Source: Chamaecrista fasciculata (Eukaryota; Streptophyta; Magnoliopsida; Fabales; Fabaceae). Taken from it: a DNA stretch of 64,000 nt. Where the stretch lies: the NCBI GenBank assembly GCA_003254925.1, contig QANZ01007348.1, forward strand, positions 448,208 through 512,207, in the 5' to 3' direction. Below are positions 34,116 through 47,000 of this stretch, one piece after another. The notes under the pieces are model-generated. The model saw only the letters and a list, made by a program, of their open reading frames with translations. It did no database searches and was not told where the DNA came from. A program made the translations under genes and the position numbers. The stretch's first letter is position 1; each line of letters starts with the position of its first letter.

Positions 34116-36445
34116 AAAAATGCAGATCCCCTTCACGCTGTTTCATTGATTCTAGAAAGTTTCATGTGATGAGCTTCATGCAGAGCTGATCATTTCATCA
34201 ATGTACACAAGACCACCTTCTCTAGATTTTGCAGATGCCGGGTTTTGGTTCTTTACTCCCCTACAATTTCTAGCTATGTCTGCTACTCTCTCTCATCTGT
34301 TATTAAAAGCAGTTAGTAAAGGTAGTTTTCAGGACGTGAATCAGAAGAGTTTTTAGCATATTGTTTTCCATCCATTTTGTGTAATATGGAAGAAGTGTGT
34401 CTTCTTGTTTTTTTGCCCTCTGGAATTCTTAGATGGAGTTTTCCTCTCACCCCATTGCTATTCTGGTGTTGCTGAAAGTTATGCCCTGATGTGAACACTC
34501 ATAGATTGATGTTTTTTTTCCTCTCTAATCTGTACTACCATAGTCATATAATTATTTATTGACCCTCAAAATATTGAATAATGAAACTTCTGTTTAGATT
34601 AGTTATCCATTTTTTCCGGGGTCTTTTATAGTTTTATTCTATTTTGTGAATGTCCAAAAGCTGAAGTAGTGTGCTCCTGGTCTTGTTGCTTATTTAGTTA
34701 TAGCCTTGACTAATTTGAAAAAATTAAAGGTTTATATATTATATTGTTGGATTACAAAAGGTTATATATTATAGAAATTTGAGTGCTAATTAGTGGAAAT
34801 GCAAATGAAGCTGGGGCAGTTGAAAAGTTTCCAATGAAAGTATCTGTTTCTTTTGTCTATTTATTATTATTTTTTTTTGGATTTGGCTTATATACAGATA
34901 CGATCTTGCTTAGTTTTAGTTGATAAAAGCTTGTCAAATATTGTTCGTTGCACATATTTTAGGAATTTTAGTCCAGAAAATTGTGATTTTATACTGTTGA
35001 CTCGTATACTCGCGGGAAAACCAAAAAGATGACATGCAAATTATTCAAAGCAAAATTTCAAGTAAACTAACAATTAAATCTTCAAAGAGATATATATTAA
35101 TTTGTAAAGATATATTTATAGGCATAATTATAGGTTTTTGCCTGCTGTTGTTCTGAGTGAAAATTGAATAATGAGGTTTCCTGTACAAATTTGTAAGTCA
35201 CCTGGGACAATGTAGTCCATGTACAAGTTGAACTACAGTCTCGCAATCTCACCTAATAGAAAAGTTTAAAATTTTCGTATATTAAATTTTAGTTTCTACA
35301 TGCATGATTGGTCCTTATAAAAGGTTAATTTCTCCATTTTTTTAAAAAAAAAGCTTAATGAATTATCCATTGGATTCTTCTTTCGGACATAGAAAGATGC
35401 ATGTCCATGTGCAAAGTGCAAACCAATAATCTAACTTCTGATTTGAACTCTTCAAAAGTTATACGTTTCTGTTCATTGTTTATTTGTTTATTTTTTTCTC
35501 TTCATGAAATCTATCCATTTAATTATACATATATGATATATGTACAAAACTGAAAATATCAAGATTTACCGTACATCATTATGATTGGAAGATCTCATAA
35601 AGGTGGATTCATTTTTGTATAAAGAATCCAAGGTACAGACACAAAAGAACTTGCTCTTCAGGGAATTAGAGCCCTTCACTTTACGTTATTCTTCACATGG
35701 TTTTTGAGATGAATGATTATCAAGTGAGAGAAAAAAACGAAGTTTTTAAAAAAGTTAAAAATGGATACAAAGGAACAAAGCACGGGTTTTACTTCATTTT
35801 CATTTATTTATCTTTTTCTATCCCTTCTTAATTTCATTAATTTTATATAAATTTCTTTGTCCTAATTGAAATATCAACTGTGAAATATAGCAACTAATCT
35901 TTTATTAGTTTGTAGGACCTCTAAAGTGTATGACATAGCTTGTCCAAAATTTTAAAGTTTCTCTATATTTAAAGTTAAAGAGTTGAACTCTTTAACACTT
36001 GATTAAAATTTTGGGAATAAAATTAACAAAAAACAAACGTTAAGGAAAAAATTGAAAATTAATATGAATTTATGGACAAAAACGAGTGCTTTTGTCTTAA
36101 AAAAATGAAAATGATATATATATATATATATGGGGTCAAACATAAGCATTTATTCATGATGAATTTTACTTTTGGGGTCCAAAAATTTTTACTGTATAGC
36201 AGTTGAAGGTTGAAGGTTGAGAAAATAAAAAGTGAGTGGAAAATGGAAGAATGAATTGTAGTTAGTGATAGTGAGAGGTAGCTGTAAAGCCGTGAAATGT
36301 GGGGAAGGAATAAAGAAGTACTGAGATGTTTCAAACACTAAAAGACATTTTTTTTGTATCTTATAATGTTTTTGCAGTCTGAAAGAAACACCACTGCTTT
36401 GAATTTGGATTTCCTCTCTTCTTCCTTCCTATTTGTCTTTTGATG

Positions 36446-36476
<31 letters not shown>

Positions 36477-37339
36477 AATGCCAATTTAATTTGTGGCCAC
36501 CAAACAAGGTTTTGGTTTCACCCATCACTCTCAAATCTCAATTTCTATGCGTGTTTTTGGCCTTTGTGCACTCCTTCTTTCTTGGTTAACAAATATTTGA
36601 ATTCTCAAAATGTAACATTTTTGTTTTGGAGGAGAGAGATTAATTAATTATTGCTAATTAGTCCAAAGGGGTTTAATCATAAGAGAAGAAGACAGCATTT
36701 TCGTCATTAATCTAAATGGTTCTTTATTTATAAAGAGTATAAATTTTTAGTGGTTTTGAAGTTTGTATTTTTATTTACAAATGTGTTAAATATATATTTT
36801 TATGACCATATACAAGAAAATCTAGTTTATATTACTTATTTATAACTTTTTATAAAATTATAAAAATTAATGAATGCATTTTTCAGTTGAGTTATTTATA
36901 ATAAATGCCTTAAAATTATTAAAAAGATAATTAATATTCCCTTACCATATTTTCACGTGATTACATTTAAGTTCAATTTTTCAACTTTTTAAGTTCAAGA
37001 AGTTCATAGAGATTTTATATTAGGTACCGCCTATGATTTAAGGCAATTCTTTTCTTTTTTCATATTAGGGAGTATCAAGTGAACAATTAATTAAAAGATA
37101 TCTAACAACCAATAAAGTCCAATATAAATAAAAGATAGTTATTAAGTTTTTTAAGCATGATGTTCTAGGTTTTAACTAGATCATGTGTAGAAAAAAAAAA
37201 TTTGTTGCTAGAAGCAAAACCTAATTATGATCGCTATATCTTGTCAAATAGTAGAAGCTAGTTGAAGCCGTTCAATTAAATTCTTATTTGACTGTTAAAG
37301 TGAACAAATGTAAATCAGAAAAGAGAGAATGTAAGTCCA
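34116..37339. other. SEC31 3' UTR and AT-rich intergenic region
   Basis: The SEC31 3' UTR probably extends into about 34120-34600, but no poly(A) site was fixed. Beyond it the DNA is AT-rich with (TA)n tracts at 36115-36131 and 36445-36471. No gene or TE was recognised in the remaining 2.7 kb. Confidence 0.4.
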
Positions 37340-38030
37340 ATTTTTTTTTTTGGTATGAAACAATTCATTTAAAAACAAGGTAAAGTGCAGCCAAGCAAAG
37401 TACAAACGAAAACAAAGTAAAAATAGCTAACCCTTCCCTAGCATAAACAACAACACTAGATATGATATCAACTGACGAAGATGGGGGGTTTGCAATCCAT
37501 CCAAGATGACCCATCCTCGTTTCAGACAAATTGGCAAGATAATCAACTGCCAAGTTAGCGGATCTAGGGATCCAACTAAAGTTACAACCATCTAAAAAAC
37601 TAGAAACATAAATAATGTCATCTAAAAAAGACAAACACTTCCAATCAGGACAACAGGCAACGCCCCAATGGCTATTCTGAATAAAGACATAATCAGACTC
37701 AAAGCAACAATAATAAAATGATAAAACGAAATGAAACCGTGGAAGAGCACCCAAAAATCAGAACCAAACCAGGAAGCCGCCGTGGAATGCCAAGTCCAAA
37801 GTCCCCGCCGCAGAACGCCGTCGCCACAAAACCCTACAAACAAAGTAATACTCTCATAAAGAGAGAGAGTGACCCTCACGGGGAGGGGTTTTCAACACTG
37901 CTCAACGGAGAAGAGGGGGGCTACTGCCGCTGAAAACGACGGCAGTCCGACGTTGACGCAAAGCTGCGTGTGTGGAAGAAGAGGAAAGGAAGAGAGAATT
38001 ACCGGCGACCGCTAGGGTTTTTATTCTTGA
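37338..38030 (-). pseudogene. Poly(A)-tailed retrocopy with an RNase H-like (RVT_3-type) C-terminus
   Basis: Read on the minus strand, a GC-rich leader (about 38030-37860) passes into a 129-codon frame (37754-37365). This contains an acidic strand (FESDYVFIQNSHWG), a helix region (CLSFLDDIIYVSSF) and the ending SWIPRSANLAVDYLA, close to the last strand and helix of plant RNase H-like domains found in LINEs and related genes. The frame runs into TTTTTAAATGAATTGTTTCATACC and a run of 11 A (plus strand T at 37340-37350). Absence of introns and the A-tail suggest LINE-type retrotransposition. The element is 5'-truncated or chimeric. I found no matching target duplication. Confidence 0.5.
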
Positions 38031-38807
38031 TTTTTATATATATGTATTCACTCAAATCAAACTTATAATTGAAGAAGTTTTATAACAAAGATATAAGAAA
38101 TTTTACCGAAGTTTTTTCTGCCAAAGTGAATGAATTAAATCACATTACACATAAAAAATATCAAATTCCAAAAAAAAATCTCAAATTGAACAAATTCTAA
38201 TAGTTCTTACAATTTCATAATCGCACCTTAATCTTAATTATCGTACTTCTTTACCATGCCATCACATTGTAATATCCAACATTCAATATCCAATATATGT
38301 GGGTGTTTATTGTACGATCTAAATGAGTGGACTGTGGACATGAAGATTTTGATGTGTTCCTCGTATTATTATTATTAATAGATAGTACATTAAACAAATA
38401 AATACGACACTTAACCACATATGCATCTAATTAATTGATATTCACATTATATCAAGTCACCACATATGCATCTAATTGATGATCACATTATCAAGTCAGA
38501 TAATAGCAAAACGTCTTCAAGGATCAGTGGGTTAATGACTTAATGTTTGTGATTGTTCGATGACCAGATAATATATTTATATTACTCAACGATTAAATAA
38601 TACAATATTAAGACAAAAAGTACATTTTCTCTAGATTTAAACAAGTCAGAATTGCATAAAAGTATATATTAATTTGAACAACTTAATTATAGAGATATTT
38701 ATAAATGAATCATCATAAACTATAATTAAAAGGTAAGTATTTGCACTTTTCTTCTTAAAAATATAGGTATATATATATGGTCCTTCAAAATGAAAAAAAA
38801 AAAAAAA
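38031..38807. other. AT-rich spacer
   Basis: No gene visible. Two partial direct repeats of ACCACATATGCATCTAATT occur near 38414 and 38460. The block ends in an A-run at the assembly gap. Confidence 0.4.
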
Positions 38808-39618
38808 NNNNNNNNNNNNNNNNNNNNNNNNNNNNNNNNNNNNNNNNNNNNNNNNNNNNNNNNNNNNNNNNNNNNNNNNNNNNNNNNNNNNNNNNNNNNN
38901 NNNNNNNNNNNNNNNNNNNNNNNNNNNNNNNNNNNNNNNNNNNNNNNNNNNNNNNNNNNNNNNNNNNNNNNNNNNNNNNNNNNNNNNNNNNNNNNNNNNN
39001 NNNNNNNNNNNNNNNNNNNNNNNNNNNNNNNNNNNNNNNNNNNNNNNNNNNNNNNNNNNNNNNNNNNNNNNNNNNNNNNNNNNNNNNNNNNNNNNNNNNN
39101 NNNNNNNNNNNNNNNNNNNNNNNNNNNNNNNNNNNNNNNNNNNNNNNNNNNNNNNNNNNNNNNNNNNNNNNNNNNNNNNNNNNNNNNNNNNNNNNNNNNN
39201 NNNNNNNNNNNNNNNNNNNNNNNNNNNNNNNNNNNNNNNNNNNNNNNNNNNNNNNNNNNNNNNNNNNNNNNNNNNNNNNNNNNNNNNNNNNNNNNNNNNN
39301 NNNNNNNNNNNNNNNNNNNNNNNNNNNNNNNNNNNNNNNNNNNNNNNNNNNNNNNNNNNNNNNNNNNNNNNNNNNNNNNNNNNNNNNNNNNNNNNNNNNN
39401 NNNNNNNNNNNNNNNNNNNNNNNNNNNNNNNNNNNNNNNNNNNNNNNNNNNNNNNNNNNNNNNNNNNNNNNNNNNNNNNNNNNNNNNNNNNNNNNNNNNN
39501 NNNNNNNNNNNNNNNNNNNNNNNNNNNNNNNNNNNNNNNNNNNNNNNNNNNNNNNNNNNNNNNNNNNNNNNNNNNNNNNNNNNNNNNNNNNNNNNNNNNN
39601 NNNNNNNNNNNNNNNNNN
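38808..39618. other. Assembly gap (811 N)
   Basis: Gap flanked by an A-run on the left and (AAT)n on the right, so the missing sequence probably begins and ends in simple repeats. Poly-Leu/Tyr/Ile frames reported through it are meaningless. Confidence 0.99.

Positions 39619-39684
<66 letters not shown>
39619..39684. repeat. (AAT)n microsatellite
   Basis: About 22 perfect AAT units adjoin the gap; the true length is unknown. Confidence 0.95.
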
Positions 39685-39685
<1 letters not shown>

Positions 39686-39700
39686 TTTCAATAAAGAACT

Positions 39701-39893
39701 GCATAGTTGGTTAAAGTTAGGACACTTTTATCTCACAAAAGTGAAGGTTTGAATTCTCTAATTAATGTGAAGGAATTATTTAATGGATAATATGTAAATT
39801 CCTTTCGTAAATCCTCAAAGAGGTCGAGAAGTATTCCTTGATCCTAGTAAGATATAAGTGCTTACCTCGATCTAAACTTCTTTTTACCAAAAA
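39701..39893 (+). repeat. tRNA-derived SINE, copy 1
   Basis: TAGTTGGTTAAAGTTAGG (A-box-like) is followed by GGTTTGAATTC (B-box-like, 39746-39756). The body ends TATTCCTTGATCCTAGTAAGATATAAGTGCTTACCTC (given here only as a landmark near 39831-39867) and an A-run at 39889-39898. The same tail occurs at 59115-59320, which supports one SINE family. Confidence 0.6.
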
Positions 39894-40225
39894 AAAAAAT
39901 AATGAATTTCTCCTATTCTTTATTTGTTCTTACCTAAAACATTTGTGTGAGGTCAATGGAATTAATGTCTTATAAAATGGATTATTATGTCATAACATGG
40001 TGAATGTATATTTGAATTCTTGGTAAGGAAGATAGATACGTGTATATTTGAATTCTTGGTAAGGAAGATATATACGTTCAATGTCCGACGATATTTCAAA
40101 GTAACATCATCTCTAATTAAAATATGCCTTTGAAAAAAAAAAATCACTTGTGTGAGCTAGGTTGATTAGACATCAATTCTTTGCTAATTTATCAACACAA
40201 TGCGTCTTATAAACTTATATATTTG
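39894..40225. other. Spacer with a 36-bp tandem duplication
   Basis: GTATATTTGAATTCTTGGTA begins at 40006 and again at 40042, a 36-bp period over two units. Nothing else was recognised. Confidence 0.6.
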
Positions 40226-40541
40226 GAACTGATCACACCCGTCGAAAGGTGGCCAAATAATCAGAATAAAAATAAATATATTATGGAGGTGCAATTCAGG
40301 TCATATCTCTCTAGGAACCACTTGCATGTTGGGGATATGCACGAATTTGTGGTTTAGTTTTATAGTTTGAGTCGCGTCACAAGGACACTGTCCTTAAGAG
40401 TTTTTTCCACAACCCTCTGTATTTAGAAGCGGTACTCCCCAGGATTAAACAAACTCTTCTTGTTGATACAACAAGGCCACATAACAGCAGAAGATAATTT
40501 CAGTGAGTTGGGTCCGATCAGTTCCTAAACCTAGAACACAT
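40226..40541. repeat. Left part of a dispersed LTR/LARD-like repeat
   Basis: Contains AAGGTGGCCAAA (40246) and GAGGTGCAAT(T)C followed by ATCTCTCTAGGAACC. The same ordered words recur at 51874 onward. It stops at the TG boundary of the Copia LTR-like sequence at 40542; sequence of similar character resumes after 43668. Confidence 0.45.
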
Positions 40542-40871
40542 TGTACATATATTAAGGTGCGGCTGAGAGAAACGTTGGGCAGGGTTATGACTGATTAAAA
40601 CAATTTAATCACTGATTAAATTGTTGTAACAACTCATAAACGCATTTTAAAAAACATAAACACAATTTGAATGTCATTATTTTCTGATATGAAATAGCCC
40701 ACATTTTAATACACCATAAAAGGGGAGTTTTCAAGTAAGCCATAAATATCAGAAAATAATAATCACAAAATATAAACCACACACTCTAACACAATATAAT
40801 ATAATATTCTCAACATGTGAATCTCATATAACCCAACATAATATTATATGATATATGTCATATTCTCAACA
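40542..40871 (-). repeat. LTR (3' side in element orientation)
   Basis: Begins TGTACATATATTAAGG and ends TATTCTCAACA on the plus strand. It is shorter than its partner by about 185 bp. Confidence 0.75.
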
Positions 40872-43153
40872 ACATGTGTCAAATAAATCTTCATTTCATT
40901 CACTGGGTTTTACACGGATATAATCATTGTATCTAGTGTTGTTAACAACTAGACCTAGACCTAGACCAATAATTCTTAATACACAAAATTGTCAGTAAAG
41001 CTTACTTCTATGAACTAACAACTCTTGGTGTGTAACAAAGGTACTAAGGGTCAGATTATACCTCCACATTTCTACTATTAACGTCGTTTTTGCACGTTAT
41101 TTCGGCCATGCGCACGCTCGGTTCATAACGAATGCTCTAGAGATTTTGCCACAATCTCATAGGAGCAGCCCCACTCCACATTCGTAGAAGTGATTTCATA
41201 AAGTGTACCTGCACTCAATACACCATCTCGTAGGACTATGAAATCATTAAGAGTATTACTCATCCTCACTAAAAAAATGCAGTCTAGCACTTTCTCACAT
41301 CATAGGAATAAGACATAACAATTTTTAGTGCTAGCAGAACTAATAAACGACTTGTTCTTACCCATTGAACCTTCTTCATGGGATCACCAATCACAAAGGT
41401 TGGGTTACCATCGCTGTTAATTTCAAATTGGCTTTAGGCCCATTCCCCTCAATATTTCAATAATTTGTTTCCTCCCAAGAGGCTTCATTCGTTAACGGAT
41501 CGCGAGATTCACATTTGATCTTACAAAATCAATTGAGATTACACCATCTTTTAGCAGCTGCCTCACTATATCATGTCTCAATTGAATATGTCTACTTTTA
41601 CCATTGAAGGTTTTATTATTAGCCGTAGCTATCGCAGTTTTACTATCACAGTGTAATGAGATTGATGGTGTTGGCTTGTCACCCAATCGGATATTTGCTA
41701 AGAAGTTTTTCAACCACTCAGCCTTAGAACCAGCTAACTCCATAGCAACAAATTCAGAATCCCTCGAGGACCTGGTTATAATATTTTGTTTAGCTAACTT
41801 CCATGTGACAACCTCACCACCAAACATAAACACATAGCCACTAGTGGATTTTGTCTCATCTGAATCTGAGATCCAGTTAGCATCATTGTATCCCTCTAAT
41901 ACAGCGGGAAATCCACTATACAATATACCATAGTTCATGGTACCTCTCAAATATCTTAACAACCTTACCAAGGCCTCCCAATGCTCATTGTTTGGACAAT
42001 GAGTGTATCTGCTTAATCTACACACATCATAAGCTATGTCAGGCCTGGTATAGTTCATCAAATGCAACAGACTCCCAATAATCTGTGCATACTTAGATTG
42101 TGACACAGGATGTCCTTTATGTTTCTTTACTTGTACACTAGAATCATAAGGGGTACTCAAAGGAGATTTATCAAATTGATCAAACTTTCTCAGAAACTTC
42201 TCAACATAATGTTCTTGAGAAAGTAAGATACCACTTTCATTCCTTATGATTTTGACACCCAAAATCACTTTTGTTTCCCCCATATCTTTCATATCGAAAT
42301 TAGAGGCAAGAAAAGCTTTCGTGTCATGTACAATACTCATACTTGTACCAAATATCAGCATATCATCCACATACAAGCATATAATAACACAATCATCATT
42401 CACAATCTTAGTATAAACACATCTTTCCACTTCAACAGTAGATAAATTACCATTTAGCAAAACTTTATCAAGTTTATCATGCCATTGCTTAGGTGCTTGT
42501 TTCAAACCATACAAGGATTTAATTAATTTGCATACTTTATTCTCTTGACCTGGAACACTACACCCTTCAGGTTGTACCATATAAATTTCTTCATCCAAAT
42601 CACCATTCAAAAACGCAGTTTTAACATCCATTTGATGAATATACAAGTTATGAATTGATGCTAAAGGAATCAAAATTATAAAAGAAGAAATTCTAGTCAC
42701 AGGAGAAAAAGTATCAAAATAATCTATATTCTCTTTTCGTGTATAGCCTTTAGCTACCAATCGTGCTTTATATTAATCTATAGAACCATCAAGAAAAAGT
42801 TTCATTTTGAAAACCCATTTACAACCAATTGGTTTTGCTCCCTGAGGTAAATCAACTAACATCCGAGTCTTATTCTTATTTAAAGAATCAATCTCAGCTT
42901 TAATAGCTTCTTTCCATTTATCAGCAACATGAACAGAAATAGCCTCATAAAAATTCCTAGGTTCATCTTGTACTAAGAATGCATAAAAATCATCTCCAAA
43001 AGATTTTTCTTTCCTTTGCCTTTTACTCCTTCTTAATTCGGAGAATTCATTTAAAATTTCATTGGCAGAGGAAGAAACAACATTTTCATCAATTTTCTTG
43101 GGCACATATTCATCTTTTAGAGGATAAATATTCCCTGAGCCTAAAAACCCATT
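40872..43153 (-). pseudogene. Copia reverse transcriptase-RNase H remnant
   Basis: The minus-strand frame 43105-42773 (EAISVHVADKWKEAIKAEID, GCKWVFKMK) continues in frame through one TAA into 42760-41492. The RT is well preserved: [38 protein letters not shown], the catalytic YVDDM and [11 protein letters not shown]. The RNase H part shows GYNDANW, TSTSGYVF-like [19 protein letters not shown] and the terminal [12 protein letters not shown] small deletion or frameshift near 41497 truncates the C-terminus. The 3' non-coding part (40872-41490) follows. The frame is long, so decay is limited to one stop and one frameshift plus the large 5' deletion. Confidence 0.92.
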
Positions 43154-43668
43154 TGTATATATTAAGGCAGCTGAGAGAGACGTTGGGCAAAGTTATGGGT
43201 GATTAAAACGATTTAATCACGGTTTAAATTGTTTTAACAACTCATAATAACGTTTAAAAATCATAAACACATTTTGAATGTCATTATTTTAATATGAAAC
43301 CGCTCAAGCTTTAAACATCATAAAATGAGAGTTTTCAGGTAAGCCATAAATATCAGAAAATAATATTCACAAAATATAAAATCTGATTTCATAAATGACT
43401 CAATGCCCTCATCTACGCGCGCAAAGGGGAAACGTTAGTTTTCAACTACGATTACTCACTGGAGGCTCATGCTTGTGTGCACGAGACCTTTCTTCTTCCC
43501 TACTTGGTTACCCCCTCTTTTCACATTTTAATATATATACCCTTGGCTCATCCATAACCTAGGCAATGTGAGACTTTTATTTGACACACTTTAATACAAT
43601 ATAATATATAATATTCTCAACATGTGGACCCCACATAATATCATATGATATATGTCATATTCTCAACA
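43154..43668 (-). repeat. LTR (5' side in element orientation)
   Basis: Begins TGTATATATTAAGGCAGC and ends ATTCTCAACA on the plus strand. On the minus strand a TATA box (GGGTATATATATT) lies near 43530-43545, as expected for an LTR promoter. Confidence 0.75.
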
Positions 43669-44300
43669 TTGCAAAGGTTGAATAATGAATTATAAAAGAC
43701 TAAACTAATTGGGTAAATAACAAGTCATTTTATTGAATACTTGGTGTATAAGAAAACTAAATACGATAAAACTAAAATGTTTTTATGATTTTTAATTATA
43801 AAACTAAACTTATAAAAAGATAGTAAAGACACTTATTATGGAGACACTCAACTGAGGAATTGAATTCGGCCTTCCTAGATTACAAAGATTGGAGTAATTA
43901 CTTCACAAACCATTTATTAAAGTTTTCTAACTACCGTTAAACATAGTAATTAACTCAATAATAACCATAACCAAGATAATCACTCTAATGAAGCTAATGA
44001 CAAGATAAAATCAAAGATTCAGACAACTCTATAACTCAGACAACTCTATTACACAATTAAACACTAAAAGAATTAAAATGCATTCAATTATAAGCCTAAC
44101 CAAATCATCAAAATTCTAGAAGCTAAATAATGCAATTAAACTTATAAATAGTTATAAAACACTGCGAAAAGTCACTATAAGATATGACAGTATTTGGACA
44201 CATCAAGAACAAATATTTTATCAGTTTTGCGTTTACCCTTCTAATTGTAAAATCATTAGTCCTATATTAGTAAGCGAATAGTAACAAAAAGACAAAAGAT
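43669..44300. repeat. Right part of a dispersed LTR/LARD-like repeat
   Basis: Words such as GGAATTGAATTCGGCCTTCCTAG and ACTCAGACAACTCTAT(T/A)AC are of the same style as the segment at 51874-53225. Probably the other half of the repeat interrupted at 40541. No coding sequence. Confidence 0.4.
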
Positions 44301-46290
44301 ATAACCGATCAGAATTTGTTTAACTATTTTTTACTTCTTCATCACCAACTGGAGTCCTATATTTTTAAAGTAAATAATTTGTTTTTGAAAAAAAATTATT
44401 ATAATATATATGGAAGAAGGTTGCTTTTGGAAGTAAATATAGATTCCATATATATATCCTTTCTCTATTTAGCTCTCACGAGAATTCACTTTGTTTCAAC
44501 TAAATTATGCTTTTGGAAGAAGGTTGCTTCTTTGAGACTCGTATGATATTTAATGTTTTCTCCTTCAGATCCAAGAAATTAAAAGATTTTTTTTTAAGAA
44601 AAAAATCAAGATAACAGATAGGTGACTTGATTTTGAAACATGAGCTATTTTAATTAAATTGACTGCACATTCTCCTAATATATCTTTGTTTTTTCTTTTC
44701 CGATTAAATCAGGGAGGTGCTAAAGTACAGCTCACATATATATTATTAAAACTTAATTATAATTAAAAGAATTAATATATATATATGTATATATATAGGA
44801 TTTCAAATTTTTAATTGCTATTTCTTATGTTAAACATGCATGATTTTCTATATATTAGATAATCAATTTTATAATTATAGCATTATTTGAAGTAATATAA
44901 TAATTTGAGTAACTGTTAAGATTCATGATTAAAAATTGATTTTAAAATGGCAATGATGAAGAAAAAACCAACAGAATAAAAACAATAAGATAAAAACAAC
45001 GAAAGAATGAATAATTCATTGCAGAGATGATTGTCTAATATGGGGACCAAACTTTGGTTACCAACCTCAGAATTGTTGATATACTTTATGTCACATGAGA
45101 ATTATTTTTTATTTTAAGCTCACTCATCTTATATATAATAATATTGTGAGTATTTTTTTTTAAAAAATTATGACTCATTTATTATGATCAATTGTAAGAT
45201 TTAGCACAAAAATATTTTAATTATAAATGATGAGTCTACGAAGTAGGAATGGATGACCGATAATGGAGCTTGGTTGTAGATGACGGAGTTGGGCAGTCCT
45301 GCAAGAGAAAACAAAGAGGTTGGATCCCCCGTAATCACTCTGATGCCAAAATCAATAATGTGTTATAGAGAAAAATGGAGCGATTTTGCATTTTCATAAT
45401 TAAAAAGGATCTTACAAATAGATAATTAAATTAAGAGGATATATGTCAGTTTCCATTATTCATGGAGTTATTTGTAAACTAAATAATTAAAAGATATGGT
45501 TTTGTAATTTTTATAATTTAATATAATTTTTTTTGAAATAAATCAAAGTTAAAAATATGATTATAATTTTTCATGTATATATATATAAACAAATTAGATA
45601 TATATAATTTTCTTTTTAAAGCATCAGAAGTAATGATGCATTTTTCATTTTACAGATGCAATTCAATAAATTAGTAGAGCAATAATAGAGCATAGTTTTT
45701 AATGATAGATTAGCTCTAATATTTGTTATCATCATTAAACCCACAAATTTCAAAAGGTTGCAAATGTGATTGTGCTTTACCTTTATGCAAAATTTTAATT
45801 TGTTAGTTAGTTTTTTTTTTGGTCGTCTATTGAGAAAAGGAAAAAAAAAAAAAANTTTATTAATATCATATATTGCTCCTAAATTATTATTATTATAGTG
45901 ATGTTCGGATTTTGGATTGCACTGGTTTTAAATGTTAACAAATTATTCTATTATTTTATTGTATAATAAAGATAGAACTACAATTAGCATAGAATTTTAT
46001 AAATTAAATACTTGGTTAATTAGTGAATTTAAAATAAGGGCAGTTTTTATAGTATTTATTTTTTATTCTTAAAAAAATTATAAAATATATACTATTTATC
46101 TTATATCATTATCACATGATATTTGTTTTAAAAAATTATATATAAAATATACAATCATCATCATCATACATCTAAAGCAGCAATCTTTTTTACTGTGTTA
46201 ATTCATTTGAGACAGAAGGAAATCTTCGCTTGAAATAAATGGACAAATAAAAAATATATCAAAAACGAATTCCATAACACATGCTTATAT
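44301..46290. other. AT-rich spacer
   Basis: No gene. 45285-45400 (GGTTGGATCCCCCGTAATCACTC, CTGATGCCAAAATC) looks like a short LTR relic. GAAGAAGGTTGCTTTTGGAAG and GAAGAAGGTTGCTTCTTTGAG near 44413 and 44516 are short local repeats. There is an A-run with one N at 45855. Confidence 0.4.
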
Positions 46291-47000
46291 AAATTGCTAA
46301 ATTAATTTTTTCTTGTTGGGACATTATACCTAAAAACACTAAAGTAGACCCTAGAATGTCTTACCTTGAGTTTCTTAAGAGGGAGCTTGGATGAAGCTAA
46401 TCCACACTCAAGAGGGAGAGGGAGCTTGGATGAAGCTAATAGTGGATGAAACTTGTAAAACAAAATTAATTACGGCTAACAAGACACAAGGATAACTCTA
46501 TGCGAATCTTCTCCAATGCTTAAGTCAGTCAGGGTTTTTGAGAGCTTGATGTTTAGGGTGTAGAAAATGCATTCCCTTAGTCAGGGGCGAGAGTCTACTA
46601 TTTATACTTTAGGGAGTCTCGCAACTTTAGTTAATACAAAGTATTTGGGTGATGTTGACAATCGTGTGGTGAAAGGGACTCAATGTGTGTTGGAGGAACA
46701 TATCATGTTGTGTCAGGATTTGACGGCTAATATGCTAATTTTAGGAGTGGTTTCTCAGTAATTTTAAACAGAGTAGGTACAATTAATAAATGTTGGCTGC
46801 TATCCGCCCGAGGGCACATAACGTTTTAGTCATAATCAACTGTCAATGTTGGTGGAAGGTATACTATAATTTCCACATTAAATACAACGTGTGTCCTGTA
46901 AGCTTGGCTAGTATGTCATGATTTGGGGGGTGAGTATAGAGGGCGATTAGCGTAGCCAAGGCGCTAAATTTATTAAAAATATATATTACTTGTTTCTCTT
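46291..47000. repeat. Unclassified retroelement-like relic
   Basis: GC-richer than the flanks. A 26-bp unit, GGGAGCTTGGATGAAGCTAA plus flank, is repeated at 46382 and 46419. CTTCTCCAATGCTTAAGTCAGTCAGGG and TATTTATAC resemble leader/LTR sequence of plant retroelements. A 64-codon frame (46567-46761) has no recognisable domain. Confidence 0.35.

Larger units (their letters stand above)
40542..43668 (-). mobile_element. Deleted Ty1/Copia retrotransposon, minus strand
   Basis: LTR-like copies in the same orientation (40542-40871 and 43154-43668) flank a minus-strand pol remnant. The right copy would be the 5' LTR. Instead of a primer-binding site and gag, coding sequence of the integrase C-terminus/RT begins directly at its inner edge, so gag, protease and most of integrase are gone. 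The immediate flanks (CACAT and TTGCA) do not form a target duplication, so the ends may derive from recombination or from a separate solo-LTR insertion. Confidence 0.75.

Noticed and set aside
37320..38000. AAGAGAGAAT at 37320 and 37990 as a target duplication for the RNase H retrocopy
   Set aside because: Neither copy directly adjoins the A-tail or a convincing 5' end; short purine words recur by chance.
38646..39704. Very long ORFs (277-352 codons) around the second gap
   Set aside because: They consist of N translated as X plus poly-Leu/Tyr/Ile from (AAT)n; purely artefactual.
40537..43673. Target-site duplication around the minus-strand Copia element
   Set aside because: Flanks CACAT and TTGCA do not match. 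A 4-bp ACAT on both sides of the left LTR alone is too short to rely on.
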